Assembly: GCF_005405925.1 (NCBI RefSeq)
Contig: NZ_BJHV01000001.1
Coordinates: 10,044,001-10,108,000, forward strand
Direction of reading: 5' to 3'
Source of the DNA: Streptomyces antimycoticus
GTDB taxonomy: Bacteria; Actinomycetota; Actinomycetes; Streptomycetales; Streptomycetaceae
Length of the DNA stretch: 64,000 nucleotides
In this document: positions 47,131-55,840 of the stretch, piece after piece
How positions within the stretch are numbered: the stretch's first letter is position 1
Layout: each line of letters begins with the position of its first letter
Made by a program: the position numbers and the translations under genes
Notes under the pieces: model-generated
Database searches by the model: none
The model's input: the letters and a program-made list of their open reading frames with translations, nothing else
What the model was told of the DNA's origin: nothing

Positions 47131-48047
47131 ATGTACCTGTTGGTGACCCATAAACAAAGCATCGCTGAGAATGTCGTCGCCTTGACACTGAGCGATCCCG
47201 ATGGCTGCCCCCTACCAGCGTGGACACCCGGCGCCCATGTCGATATCGCGCTCGAGCCCGGACTCAGCCGTCCGTACTCGCTGACCGGAGGCGTGGACAG
47301 CGGCGTTTGGCGCGTCGCCGTGCTGCGGGTGCCGACCGGCCGTGGATCGCGATATCTGCACGACATGGTCGCCCCGGGGTCGGTACTTCGTATCGATGGG
47401 CCCCGAAACGACTTCCCGCTGATACCCGCTCGCCGGTACGTGTTCATCGCGGGCGGGATCGGCATCACGCCGATCTTGCCCATGGTGTCGGAGGTGGAGC
47501 GTTCGGGGCCGAGTGGCAGCTTTACTACGGAGGGCGGCGTCGCGCCTCCATGGCGTTCCTGGACGAGCTGGCCCGGTACGGGGACCGGGTGCACGTGTAC
47601 CCGGAGGACGAGCAGGGCTTGCTTCCCCTGTCCACGGCGCTGCGATGTGCGGACAACGGGACCAGGGTCTACTGCTGTGGACCGGAGTTGTTGCTCGACG
47701 CGGTTCGGCGGCACGTTGACGAACGGCCCGGGAGTACCGTCCACTTCGAACGGTTCAGCCCCGCGGGCGATGCCGTGGGTGAGGCGTTCGAGGTTCGTCT
47801 GGCACGGTCCGGCCACACACTTACGGTTCCGCCGGGCAAGTCGATCCTGGAAGTCGTCGAGGAGGCGGGCGTCGAGGTCCTGTCCTCCTGCCGTACGGGC
47901 ACGTGCGGAACGTGTGAAACGGCTGTGCTGGGGGGCATCCCCGATCACCGCGACGACGTTCTCTCCGCCGACGAGCGTGAGTCCGGCGACGTGATGATGA
48001 TCTGTACCTCTCGTTCCCTGACGCCCCACCTGGCCCTCGACCTGTAG
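47131..48047 (+). CDS. FAD/NAD(P)H:2Fe-2S reductase for P450 (frameshifted in this assembly)
   Basis: A phthalate-dioxygenase-reductase/VanB-type electron-transfer protein of about 305 residues when repaired. The FAD site is RPYSLTGG, the NAD site GGIGITPILPM, and the C-terminal plant-type 2Fe-2S site SCRTGTCGTCE with a fourth cysteine in MMICTSRS. The frame from ATG 47131 is good up to VERSG, and the correct continuation (AEWQLYYGG, ending at 48047) is in the next frame. One extra G in the run 47505-47508 rejoins them. GGAG lies upstream of the ATG. The P450 starts 10 bases after the stop, so this is very likely its redox partner. Confidence 0.88.
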
Positions 48048-48057
48048 GAGGATGACC

Positions 48058-49449
48058 ATGGCCGTTGACGTCGCCTGGCTGGACAACCTGACCTTGGCCG
48101 AACTGGAAACCGGTGCGGACGGTATCTTCTCCCGGCTGCGCAAGGAGGCGCCGATCGCCTGGATACCGGCGCTCAACGCGTGGATCGCCACCACCTGGCG
48201 TCACTGTCACGAGATCGCCGAGGACGCCGAGCACTTCCGGGGCGGCACGAGTCCCGCCCACGATCGCGTGTTCGGTCAGCCCAACGTGCTGAGCGCGGAG
48301 GGGCAGACGCACGGCGAGCTGCGGCGAGTGATCGACCCGCCACTGCGTCCGCGTGCTTTCAAGTCGACTCTGGACACCACCGTGCGGGCGGCGGTTCGCG
48401 CTCGCTTGGATGAGCTGGCCGGGCGAACACACGTCGATCTGCTGGCCGACTATTTCGAACCGGTCAGCGTGCGCTGTGTGGCGGACCGGTTCGGGTTCAC
48501 CCACATCAGTACCGATCGGCTCCAGCGCTGGTTCCACAGCTTGTCCCACGCCGCGGCGCGCGGTCTGGTCGACCCCGAGGCGTACAAAGGGGGCGACGCC
48601 GCCGCGGCGGAGATCCGTGAGGTTGTCGAGGACATGGTTGAACGGCTCCGCGGCCGGCCGGACGAATCGGCGATCTCGCACTGGCTGCACGACGGCATGC
48701 CCGATGGCGAGGTGCGCAGCATCGAGCACATGCTGCCGTCCCTGTTGATCATCTTGCTCGGAGGGCTCCAGGAGCCGGGCCACGCCTGCGGGTCCACCTT
48801 CTTGGGCCTGACGACCCGACCCGAGCAGCTCGGTCGGGTCGTGGAGAATCCCGCCTTGCTCCCGAAGGCCGTCGCAGAGGGGCTGCGCTGGTTGTCGCCG
48901 CTGTTCAGCGGGGCCTCCAGGGTGCCGAACCGCGACATTGAGCTGTCGGGCGTGCGGCTGCGTCAAGGTGACACGGTGTGGCTGTGCTACGGCTCGGCGA
49001 ATCACGACGAGGCCGAGTTCAGCCGGCCGGAGATTTACGACCTCGACCGGCCTGCGCATGGTCATCTGGCTTTCGGCACCGGCCGCCACGCATGCTCCGG
49101 CAGTGCCTTCGCACCGCAGATCGCACGCATCGCGCTGGAGGAGTTGCTCGCTCGCCATCCCCGCATCCGTCTCGAACCCGATCACGAAATCATCGTCCGC
49201 GGGTGGATGTTCCGGGGGCCACCGAACTACCCGTTCGCATGCCGCGCCGACCACGGAAGAGCCGGGCAGCGTCGAGATATTCGTTCCGCGCTCGATCGGT
49301 TGAGGAAGCGGAGACGTTCAGCGCACCGCCCCAGCCGGACGGGCGGGGAACCGCCGATGGCGACTGCGAACGGCCGCCATCGGCGCGAGGACCCGACACC
49401 GATGGGGCGGGTCACTTACCGCAGAGGGCAGTGTCGACGAAGTCGATAA
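48058..49449 (+). CDS. Cytochrome P450
   Basis: A 463-residue bacterial P450. The heme loop is FGTGRHACSGSAFA, the ExxR helix is EGLRWLSP, and the I-helix reads LLGGLQEPGHACGST. The usual Gly-x-x-Thr oxygen-activation motif is therefore replaced by Glu-Pro and lacks the threonine at its normal position. The P450 fold should end near RGPPNYPF. The remaining ~60 residues are a basic, low-conservation extension that runs over the end of the convergent lipoprotein gene. ATG 48058 is 6 bases after AGGAGG and is preferred to ATG 48052. Paired with the preceding 2Fe-2S reductase, it is a two-component oxygenase, perhaps hydroxylating or demethylating an aromatic compound. Confidence 0.93.
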   Translation: MAVDVAWLDNLTLAELETGADGIFSRLRKEAPIAWIPALNAWIATTWRHCHEIAEDAEHFRGGTSPAHDRVFGQPNVLSAEGQTHGELRRVIDPPLRPRAFKSTLDTTVRAAVRARLDELAGRTHVDLLADYFEPVSVRCVADRFGFTHISTDRLQRWFHSLSHAAARGLVDPEAYKGGDAAAAEIREVVEDMVERLRGRPDESAISHWLHDGMPDGEVRSIEHMLPSLLIILLGGLQEPGHACGSTFLGLTTRPEQLGRVVENPALLPKAVAEGLRWLSPLFSGASRVPNRDIELSGVRLRQGDTVWLCYGSANHDEAEFSRPEIYDLDRPAHGHLAFGTGRHACSGSAFAPQIARIALEELLARHPRIRLEPDHEIIVRGWMFRGPPNYPFACRADHGRAGQRRDIRSALDRLRKRRRSAHRPSRTGGEPPMATANGRHRREDPTPMGRVTYRRGQCRRSR

Positions 49450-50632
49450 CGTGGTCCGCGGCGGTCTGCTGACCGGCCTGGTCGGTGGGTAGGGCGTTGG
49501 GCAGCGCGGTGACGGTGACCGAGACGGCGCGGCCGTCTTCGGCGGCGCCGCCGCGGGTCTCGTAGCCGGGGATGTCACCGCCGTGGCCCCAGACGAGGCC
49601 CCCGCAGCTCAGCGGGGTACTGATCAGGCCGAGTCCGTAGCGGGCCCCGGGCCAGAGATCGGAGGCCGGGACGGTGGTGCGCATCTGCTTCAGCTGCGCC
49701 GGCTTGAGGAGCTTGCCGCCGAGCAGGGCGGAGTAGAAGCGGTTGAGGTCGCTGGGGGTGGCGACCATCTGTCCGGCGGCCCACGCCCAGGACGGGTCCA
49801 TCTCGGTGATGTCGCGCATCGCATCGCCGGGCTTCGGCACGTGATAGCCCCGCGGATGAGGCCGCCGAATGTCCTGGTCGCCGATGCCGGGGAAGTAGGT
49901 GTGGCGCAGCCCGGTGGGCTTGATGACCCGCTGCGTTATCTCCTCGGCCACCGGGCGGCCGGTGACCTTCTGGATGAGCAGGCCCGCGAGGAGATAGTTG
50001 GTGTTGCTGTACTCAAACTTGCTGCCGGGGGCAAACTTCGCCTTCTCGGTCAGCGCCAGGTCGAGCAGGTCGCGCGGTTCGGTGTAGGTGTGCCGGCCCT
50101 TGAAGAAGTCACCGCCCATGGCCGCGACGTAGTCGGGCAGGCCGCTGGTGTGCTGCAGCAGCTGCCGCACCGTGATGTGGCGGCCATCGATGCCATCGCC
50201 CCGGACGAGCTGCGGCAGGTACGTCTCGATCGGTGCGTCGAGGCTGACGCGGCCTTCGCCGACCAGCTGCAGGACGACCACGGCGGTGAAGCTCTTGGTG
50301 GTGGATCCGATGCGTACCTGCCCGTCGGCCGGCACCTTCGTCTTGTCTTCCCGGTCGGCGACGCCGGCGGTGTAGTCACGGGTGCTGCCATTGCGACCCC
50401 GGACAGCGGCCAGGGCCGCGGGAAACGCGTCGTCGCGTACCAGGCGGTCCATCCGCTGCTGCACCACATCGTGACGCTGGTTGGCCTGATCCCCGGACGC
50501 CGACGCCGACGATTCGCAGCCCACGATGAGACTGCCCAGCACCGCCAGTGCGGCCGTCGTCTTGGCCGCTCGTCGGTGCCTGGACGGCGACGGGCTGCGA
50601 ACAGACTGTACAGCGTGGCGATAACGGGACAC
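49412..50632 (-). CDS. Serine hydrolase, beta-lactamase/D-Ala-D-Ala carboxypeptidase family, lipoprotein
   Basis: A 406-residue class C beta-lactamase-like protein. A basic N-terminus and hydrophobic segment end in LIVGC near residue 34, a lipobox, so it is probably exported and lipid-anchored. Catalytic motifs are STTK (SxxK), YSNTNY (YxN) and HGGDIPG in the KTG position. GTG 50632 follows AAGGAG by 8 bases. It is a paralogue of the next gene (shared PSWAWAAG and KQMRTTVP-like stretches). The role may be peptidoglycan peptide trimming or hydrolysis of an ester or amide. Resistance is not implied. Confidence 0.9.
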   Translation of the reverse strand: MSRYRHAVQSVRSPSPSRHRRAAKTTAALAVLGSLIVGCESSASASGDQANQRHDVVQQRMDRLVRDDAFPAALAAVRGRNGSTRDYTAGVADREDKTKVPADGQVRIGSTTKSFTAVVVLQLVGEGRVSLDAPIETYLPQLVRGDGIDGRHITVRQLLQHTSGLPDYVAAMGGDFFKGRHTYTEPRDLLDLALTEKAKFAPGSKFEYSNTNYLLAGLLIQKVTGRPVAEEITQRVIKPTGLRHTYFPGIGDQDIRRPHPRGYHVPKPGDAMRDITEMDPSWAWAAGQMVATPSDLNRFYSALLGGKLLKPAQLKQMRTTVPASDLWPGARYGLGLISTPLSCGGLVWGHGGDIPGYETRGGAAEDGRAVSVTVTALPNALPTDQAGQQTAADHVIDFVDTALCGK

Positions 50633-50799
50633 GAAGAACACTCCTTGCTGGTGCCCTGCCCGGCAGGGCGGGGGTTGAGCCGTGATGAGCCATGGGGCTT
50701 CTCCGGCTGCTGCGGGGGGTGAGGGTGCGCGGTAGCCGACGGTGCGGCAGATCATGCGCACCGCGCGGTACGGGCGATGTGACACGTCGTTCGGGTACC

Positions 50800-52135
50800 T
50801 CAGCCCGGCAAAGCCGTGCTCTGCGTGGCTGTACCGGGGACGGTCTTGCCGAGCATGCGGCAGACCGCGGCGTCCACCAGGGGCCGGTACGTGGCGGCGG
50901 CCTTCTGATCGCTGAGGCCGAAGACGGTGGTGGTGAGAATGGCGACGGTGCGGTGGCCGGTGCTGTCCGTGTAGTTCTGGCTCGCGTAGCCGGGGATGCC
51001 ACCGGTATGTCCCCATACGGTGCCGCACGGGGTGCGGACCTCTTCCAGACCCAGCCCGTACCTGGTGGCCTCCGGCGCGGCGGGGTCTTCCGGGACGGTC
51101 GTGCGCATCTGCCTCAGCTGAGCCGGGGGCAACAGCTCGCCGGACATCAAGGCGGTGTCGAAACGCGCCCAGTCGGCCGCGGTGGAGACGACGGCCCCGG
51201 CGGCCCAGGCCCAGCTCGGGTTGATCCCGGCCGTGTCCACGTGGTCGTCGTGGCTCGGACCCGCGAAGGACGTCCCCGGGGCATGCCGGGAGGCAGCAGG
51301 GGGCCCAGATGAGCGGCGTCGGGTTCATAGCCGTGCGCGTGCGTCCGGTCGTCGCCGGGCCGCCAGGCGGCAGTGGTGGCGAGGTAGGTGTGGGTCAGAC
51401 GCAGCGGCTGGACGATCCGCTCGTCGATCAGGTCGGCCACGCTACGGCCGGTGGCCTTCTCGAGCACCATGCCGAGCGCGATGTAGTTGGTGTTGCTGTA
51501 GGACCACTTCTTGCCGGGAGTGAACAGCGCCTGGTGCCTGGTGGCCAGCGCGAGCAGTTCTTCGGGGGTCCACTGCCGTTGGTCCTGGCCGGTGACCGAG
51601 GCGAGGCCGGCGGGGTCGTCGGTGTAGTCGTACAGGCCACTCGTGTGGTTGAGGAGCATGCGTAAAGTGATCGCGCGTCCGCCGGGGACCAGGCCGGGCA
51701 GCCAACTCTCCACCGAGTCGGTCAGGTTGACCCGGTGCTCGGCGACGAGTTGCAGGATCAAAGTGGCCACGAGTGTCTTGGTGTTGGAACCCATGCGGAA
51801 CTCGTCGTCCACCGCGAGCTTGTGGTCGGCCACGGTCCAGGGGCCTGCCCGGCGGACTCGACAGCCGGACCATGACCGTCGTCGATCCGCACGGCCACTC
51901 CCGGAACACCGGCGTCCACGGTCTGCCGGACCAGCGTGGCCAACTGGTCCGCTCGCGCCGCTACCGCGCCGGCGTGACCGGTATCGGCCGACCACGCGTC
52001 AGCTCGCGCCGCCTCGGTCCGCACCGGTGCGGCCGAGGCCGCGGCCGCCGCGCCGGCCGTGGTCAGGCAGGTGGCCAGGGTCAGCGTCAAGGCTGCCCGC
52101 AGACGGCGACGCGACATCGGCGCTCGCTCAGTCAT
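50800..52135 (-). CDS. Secreted serine hydrolase, beta-lactamase family (two frameshifts in this assembly)
   Basis: About 446 residues when repaired. Sec-type signal: MSRRRLRAALTLTLATCL followed by an Ala-rich cleavage region. Catalytic motifs are SNTK, YSNTNY and WGHTGGIPGY. The protein runs in three frames: 52135 to about 51843, then to about 51277, then to 50800. One extra base in the G run 51840-51843 and in the C run 51274-51277 restores it. The start ATG is preceded by GGAGA about 8 bases away. It is a tandem paralogue of the lipoprotein downstream. Confidence 0.83.
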
Positions 52136-52438
52136 GAGATGTCTCCGTGGGGTGAGATATGGCCCGACCGGGCCGGCAGTGGATGAACGTCGAGGCTGGG
52201 CCGGTGTCGAACAGTGATCACTCTGGTCGACAGTGGCCGTCCCGGCGATCCGGCCAGCAGCAACATGCGGGGTGGGGTTATCCCCACTCGGTCCCAGTTC
52301 AGGCTTCGGCGGAGTAGTGGGGGCGCCACGCCGGACCATGGTCCGAACGGTCGACCGATGCGGCAGCGGTCGTCACGCGTGTGAAGCCCGCCGAGATCAT
52401 CGAGGCGGGCAGCACGGTGGTCGCACTTGGACACCGTT

Positions 52439-52474
52439 CGGCCGTGCGGGAGCAAGGCTGCTCCCGCACGGCCG
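52439..52474. terminator. 16-bp-arm perfect hairpin
   Basis: Perfect 16-base arms (52439-52454, 52459-52474) with a 4-base loop, 22 bases past the stop of the minus-strand SDR. A probable terminator of that operon. The rest of the 361-base gap 52136-52496 holds no gene that I can see. Confidence 0.7.
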
Positions 52475-52496
52475 CGTCTCCATCCGTGGTTGGGGG

Positions 52497-53294
52497 TCAG
52501 CGTCCGATGTGGTGGCCGCCTTCGGCGGGGATGACGGCGCCAGTGGTCCAGCGGCTTTCGTCGGACAGCAGGAACAGGGCGGCGCGGGCCATGTCGTCGG
52601 CCAGGGCGATCTGGTTCATCGGGGACTTGGCGGCCAGGTGCTCCTGGAATTCGATGGGGAGCATGTCCCACATCTCGGTGCGGGTGGAGCCCGGTGCGAG
52701 GGAGTTGACGCGCACGTTGGAGGAGGCCAGTTCCAGGGCCGCGCTCTTGGTGAGCCCGTTGACGGCCCACTTCGACGCGACGTACTCCGAGATGCCTGCC
52801 ACTCCCACCATGCCTCCGATGGAGGAGACATTGACGATCGAGCCGCCCCCGGCGGCGAGCAGCGCGGGGATCTCGTGCTTCATGGACAAGAAGACGCCCT
52901 TGGCGTTGACCTCCATGACCCGGTCGTACATATCGGTGTTCTTCTCGTGCAGTGGTGTGCCGTCGCTGGTGATGCCGGCGCTGTTGAGCGCGCCGTCGAG
53001 GCGACCGAACCGCTTGACCGCAGTGGCTACGGCGGCTTCCACCGTGGCCTCGTCGGTCACATCGAGCGGCACGGCGATGACCTGGTTGTCGGCGGTCGAC
53101 AGCTCGGCCGCCAGTGCCTGGAGGCGGTCGGTGCGCCGGGCGCCGGCCACGACGTGGGCCCCCTCGGCGGCGAAGCGACGCGTGGCGGCTTCGCCCATGC
53201 CGGCGGACGCGCCGGTGATCAGGATGACCTTATCCTCCAGCCGGCGGGCCTGGATGGTCACGGGCGCGGGGTGGTGATTGGGGTGGGACGACAT
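52497..53294 (-). CDS. Short-chain dehydrogenase/reductase
   Basis: A 265-residue classical SDR: ITGASAGMGEAA cofactor loop, NSAG, NVSSIGG with the catalytic Ser, YVASK, and a C-terminal WTTGAVIPAEGG. The start is ATG 53294, with GGAG 10 bases upstream. A TTG at 53309 is less likely. It follows the SRPBCC and SDR genes on the same strand, 47 bases after the former, and is closed by the hairpin at 52439. The substrate is not determined. Confidence 0.93.
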   Translation of the reverse strand: MSSHPNHHPAPVTIQARRLEDKVILITGASAGMGEAATRRFAAEGAHVVAGARRTDRLQALAAELSTADNQVIAVPLDVTDEATVEAAVATAVKRFGRLDGALNSAGITSDGTPLHEKNTDMYDRVMEVNAKGVFLSMKHEIPALLAAGGGSIVNVSSIGGMVGVAGISEYVASKWAVNGLTKSAALELASSNVRVNSLAPGSTRTEMWDMLPIEFQEHLAAKSPMNQIALADDMARAALFLLSDESRWTTGAVIPAEGGHHIGR

Positions 53295-53341
53295 GATGGT
53301 GTTCTCCAAACGTAAGAGATAGGGGTGATGCGCAAGCGAGC

Positions 53342-53776
53342 TCAGTGGTCGAGCGCGGTCTTCAGTGCCTGGGCGGTCGTGGGCCAGACCATCTCGCGGT
53401 TGACGCGGGTGACGAGAAGCGCGGCGTCACTGTCCGCGACTCCGTAACCGCCCCGCCAGGTGATCGCTGTCTGCCCGTCGGCGGGCTGCAGTGAGACGGT
53501 GGTGCGGGAGGTGGAGACGGGGATGGGTGGGTCTCCCTGGAAGCTGTAGGTCAGCGTCATCCGGGCGTGATCCAGCTCGTCAAGACGCTCGGTCACCGTG
53601 CTGCCGTCGGTGAGCGACAGTTCACGTACGGCACCGGCCCGTCCGGACATACCGCCCGCCAACCGGCTACTGTTCACCTGCGGGTGCCAGTGCATGTCCT
53701 CGAAGGCAGCCAGGAGTTGCCAGACCGCTTGCGGGTCACCTTCTATGACAGCGGTGTATTCGACCGTGATGTCCAC
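53342..53776 (-). CDS. SRPBCC (START-like) family protein
   Basis: A 144-residue polyketide-cyclase/START-like helix-grip protein (VEYTAVIEGDPQAVWQLLAAF at the N-terminus, a central beta sheet, and a long C-terminal helix RVNREMVWPTTAQALKTAL). Such proteins bind hydrophobic ligands or cyclise polyketides. The GTG at 53776 overlaps the previous SDR's stop region. A longer form from ATG 53818 is possible. It lies between two SDRs in one operon, so it probably binds their substrate. Confidence 0.8.
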   Translation of the reverse strand: MDITVEYTAVIEGDPQAVWQLLAAFEDMHWHPQVNSSRLAGGMSGRAGAVRELSLTDGSTVTERLDELDHARMTLTYSFQGDPPIPVSTSRTTVSLQPADGQTAITWRGGYGVADSDAALLVTRVNREMVWPTTAQALKTALDH

Positions 53777-53777
53777 G

Positions 53778-54566
53778 TCAAATCCAGCTTCCGCCGTTGA
53801 CGACAAGAGCCTGTCCATTGATCCATTCGGCCTCCGGCAAGGCGAGGAATCGTGCCACGGAGGCGATGTCACTCGGCTCACCAAGGCGTCCGGCGGGCGC
53901 GGAGGCCGCGACGTACTGCGTCATCTCAGGGCTGAGGACGCCGTCACCCGCGGCGAGGAATCCGTCACCGACAGCGCCGGAGTGAATGCTGTTGGCAGTG
54001 ATGCCCCGCGAGGCGAGTTCCTTGGCCAGTGTGCGGATGGTGGCGTTGGCGCCGTTCTTGCTGGTGGCGTAGGCACCGAAGCCGGCGCCCGCGCTCTGGG
54101 TGGAGCTGCTGGAGATATTGATGATGCGACCGCCGTCGGACAGCCGGCGGGCAGCCTCGCGCAGTACGTAGAAGACGGCGCGGGTGTTGACGGCGAGCAC
54201 GCGGTCGAACTCGGCGTCTGAGATCTCGGCTACTGGCTGCAGCCGCGAGGCGACGCCGGCGTTGGCAACCACGATGTCCAGGCCGCCGAAGTGTGCGATG
54301 GCCAGGTTGAACAGCTCCTGCACACTGCTGCTGCGAGTGAGATCCGCAGAAAGCGGCAACACATCGACACCGCGCTTGCGGATCACCTCCGCGGCCTCGT
54401 GTGCCTCCGTCTCCCGGCTCCGGTAATGCAGGACGATATTCGCCCCCTCCTCCGCGAGCGCCTCGGCGATGGCTCGGCCGATGCTGCGCGGTGCCCCGGT
54501 GACCAGGGCGGTCTTTCCGCCCAGGCGGCGGCCGCCAGGGCCTCGTGGCCCATTCGATTGATGCAC
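53778..54566 (-). CDS. Short-chain dehydrogenase/reductase
   Basis: A 262-residue SDR of the 3-oxoacyl-ACP-reductase-like group: VTGAPRSIGRAIAE (GAPRSIG in place of GASRGIG), HYRSRETEA after strand 2, VANAGVA, NISSSSTQ, YATSK, and a C-terminal INGQALVVNGG. The start is GTG 54566, preceded by AGGAG 9 bases away. First gene of the SDR-SRPBCC-SDR operon and divergent from the hydrolase copy at 54803. Confidence 0.92.
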   Translation of the reverse strand: MHQSNGPRGPGGRRLGGKTALVTGAPRSIGRAIAEALAEEGANIVLHYRSRETEAHEAAEVIRKRGVDVLPLSADLTRSSSVQELFNLAIAHFGGLDIVVANAGVASRLQPVAEISDAEFDRVLAVNTRAVFYVLREAARRLSDGGRIINISSSSTQSAGAGFGAYATSKNGANATIRTLAKELASRGITANSIHSGAVGDGFLAAGDGVLSPEMTQYVAASAPAGRLGEPSDIASVARFLALPEAEWINGQALVVNGGSWI

Positions 54567-54758
54567 GGTGACGCTCCTCGAGAATGGTGGCTGCGGATCG
54601 CGGTCGCCTCCACATCACCGTGCCCTCCATCCGCTGCCGGCACGAGAGGCCGCTTCTGCCTAGGACTGACAGGGCGATGCTCACCCGCTGCCTCTGGGCG
54701 ACGATGGCTACATGGATCGCAACGAGTTCGCGCGTTGCCGGCGTCACGGCTCTTTGGT

Positions 54759-55669
54759 ATGGCCGGCTGCCATACCCGACAACAGTTCTTGAGAGGACAG
54801 CGATGAGTGATGTCGAGCTCCAGCACCGTATGGTGTGGGCGGACGATCTCCGGTTTCACATCGTGGAGGCCGGTGAAGGACCCACGATCGTGCTGGTCGC
54901 CGGTTTCCCGCAAAGCTCCTACGCGTGGCGGCGCCTGATGCCGCTGCTCGCGGACCGTTTCCATGTGATCGCCGTGGATCTCCCTGGACAGGGGGACTCC
55001 GACAAGCCGGTGGACGGCTACGACACCCTGACGACCGGCAAGCGGCTGCGCTCGCTGCTGAAGGTCCTCGGTGAGGACCGGTACGTGCTGGTCGGGCACG
55101 ATGTCGGCGCCTGGGTGGGGTACGCCTACGCCCATCAGTTCGCCGCCGACCTGCGAGGAGTGGTGCTCCTCGACGGCAATATCCCGGGCGTCACGCTACG
55201 GCCGACGATCACGCTCGGCCCGGACAACTGGCGGAACTGGCACTTCCTGTTCAACCCGATCCCCGACCTGCCCGAGGCACTGCTCCAGGGGCGCGAGCGC
55301 ATCCTCATCGAATGGTTCTTCAGCCGTAAGAGCGCCAACTGGCGAACCACTTTCAGCAAGGCCGACATCGACGAGTACGAGCGCGCGTACCAGACCCCGG
55401 GCGGACTACGGGGCATGCTCGGCTACTACCGCGCGGTCCTGGAGGACATCGAGCAGAACACCCCGCTGATGCGGCGGAAGATCGACGTCCCGGTGCTCGC
55501 CCTCGGCGGTGAGGTCGGTTCCGCGCCGGATCTCTACGAGAGCATGCAGCCACTGGCCCAAAACGTGCGCGGCGGCGTCATCGCCGGCAGCGGTCACTAC
55601 ATCCCGGAAGAAGAACCCGAAGCACTCGCACGGGAAATCTCCGACTTCGTCAATGATCTCAAGGCTTAG
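54759..55669 (+). repeat. 911-bp inverted duplicate, copy 1
   Basis: Near-identical to the reverse complement of 61010-61920. It covers about 44 bases of leader and the complete hydrolase gene, and ends exactly at its stop codon. In the parts I compared, the coding copies differ at two positions (Ser/Thr in SRK-S/T-ANW and a silent C/T in the Gly-Val codon pair after NIPG). Confidence 0.88.
54803..55669 (+). CDS. Alpha/beta hydrolase, epoxide-hydrolase/haloalkane-dehalogenase-like (copy 1)
   Basis: A 288-residue alpha/beta hydrolase. VAGFPQSSYAWRRLMP holds the oxyanion region, VDLPGQGDSDKP follows, and the nucleophile elbow is VGHDVGAWVGYA, where Asp replaces Ser as in epoxide hydrolases and haloacid/haloalkane dehalogenases. 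A cap domain spans about residues 135-215, and the His is in GSGHYIPEEEPE. ATG 54803 lies after GAGAGGACAG. The gene is the payload of the inverted duplication; the other copy is inside the otn-like operon. A degenerate ridA remnant follows it. Confidence 0.92.
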   Translation: MSDVELQHRMVWADDLRFHIVEAGEGPTIVLVAGFPQSSYAWRRLMPLLADRFHVIAVDLPGQGDSDKPVDGYDTLTTGKRLRSLLKVLGEDRYVLVGHDVGAWVGYAYAHQFAADLRGVVLLDGNIPGVTLRPTITLGPDNWRNWHFLFNPIPDLPEALLQGRERILIEWFFSRKSANWRTTFSKADIDEYERAYQTPGGLRGMLGYYRAVLEDIEQNTPLMRRKIDVPVLALGGEVGSAPDLYESMQPLAQNVRGGVIAGSGHYIPEEEPEALAREISDFVNDLKA

Positions 55670-55689
55670 CGCGCGGACCGAACGAGAAG

Positions 55690-55800
55690 GGTTCCGCGCC
55701 GAGTGGCTACGTCACTCCCGCGGTGGTGCACCAGGGCGTCGCGTACGTCAGCGGTCGGAGTCCCCGGAAGACCGCCGGATCGCCTACAAGAACGAGCCGC
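55690..55800 (+). pseudogene. RidA family remnant
   Basis: Directly after hydrolase copy 1, the sequence encodes GYVTPAVVHQGVAYVSG and then, one frame over, EDRRIAYKNE. This parallels YVTPLVVHEGFAYVSG...DGQIAYHGK of the intact ridA (60562-61002), which follows copy 2. Nucleotide similarity is moderate, unlike the near-identity of the hydrolase. No intact start or C-terminus. A decayed ridA paralogue. Confidence 0.7.
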
Positions 55801-55840
55801 ACCCCGCGAAGCAACACCTTGATTCTCTGCCAGTCCTCAG

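Noticed and set aside
49412..50632. A beta-lactam resistance gene
   Set aside because: The motifs show only the broad class C beta-lactamase/carboxypeptidase/esterase family. Nothing in the sequence indicates beta-lactam hydrolysis.
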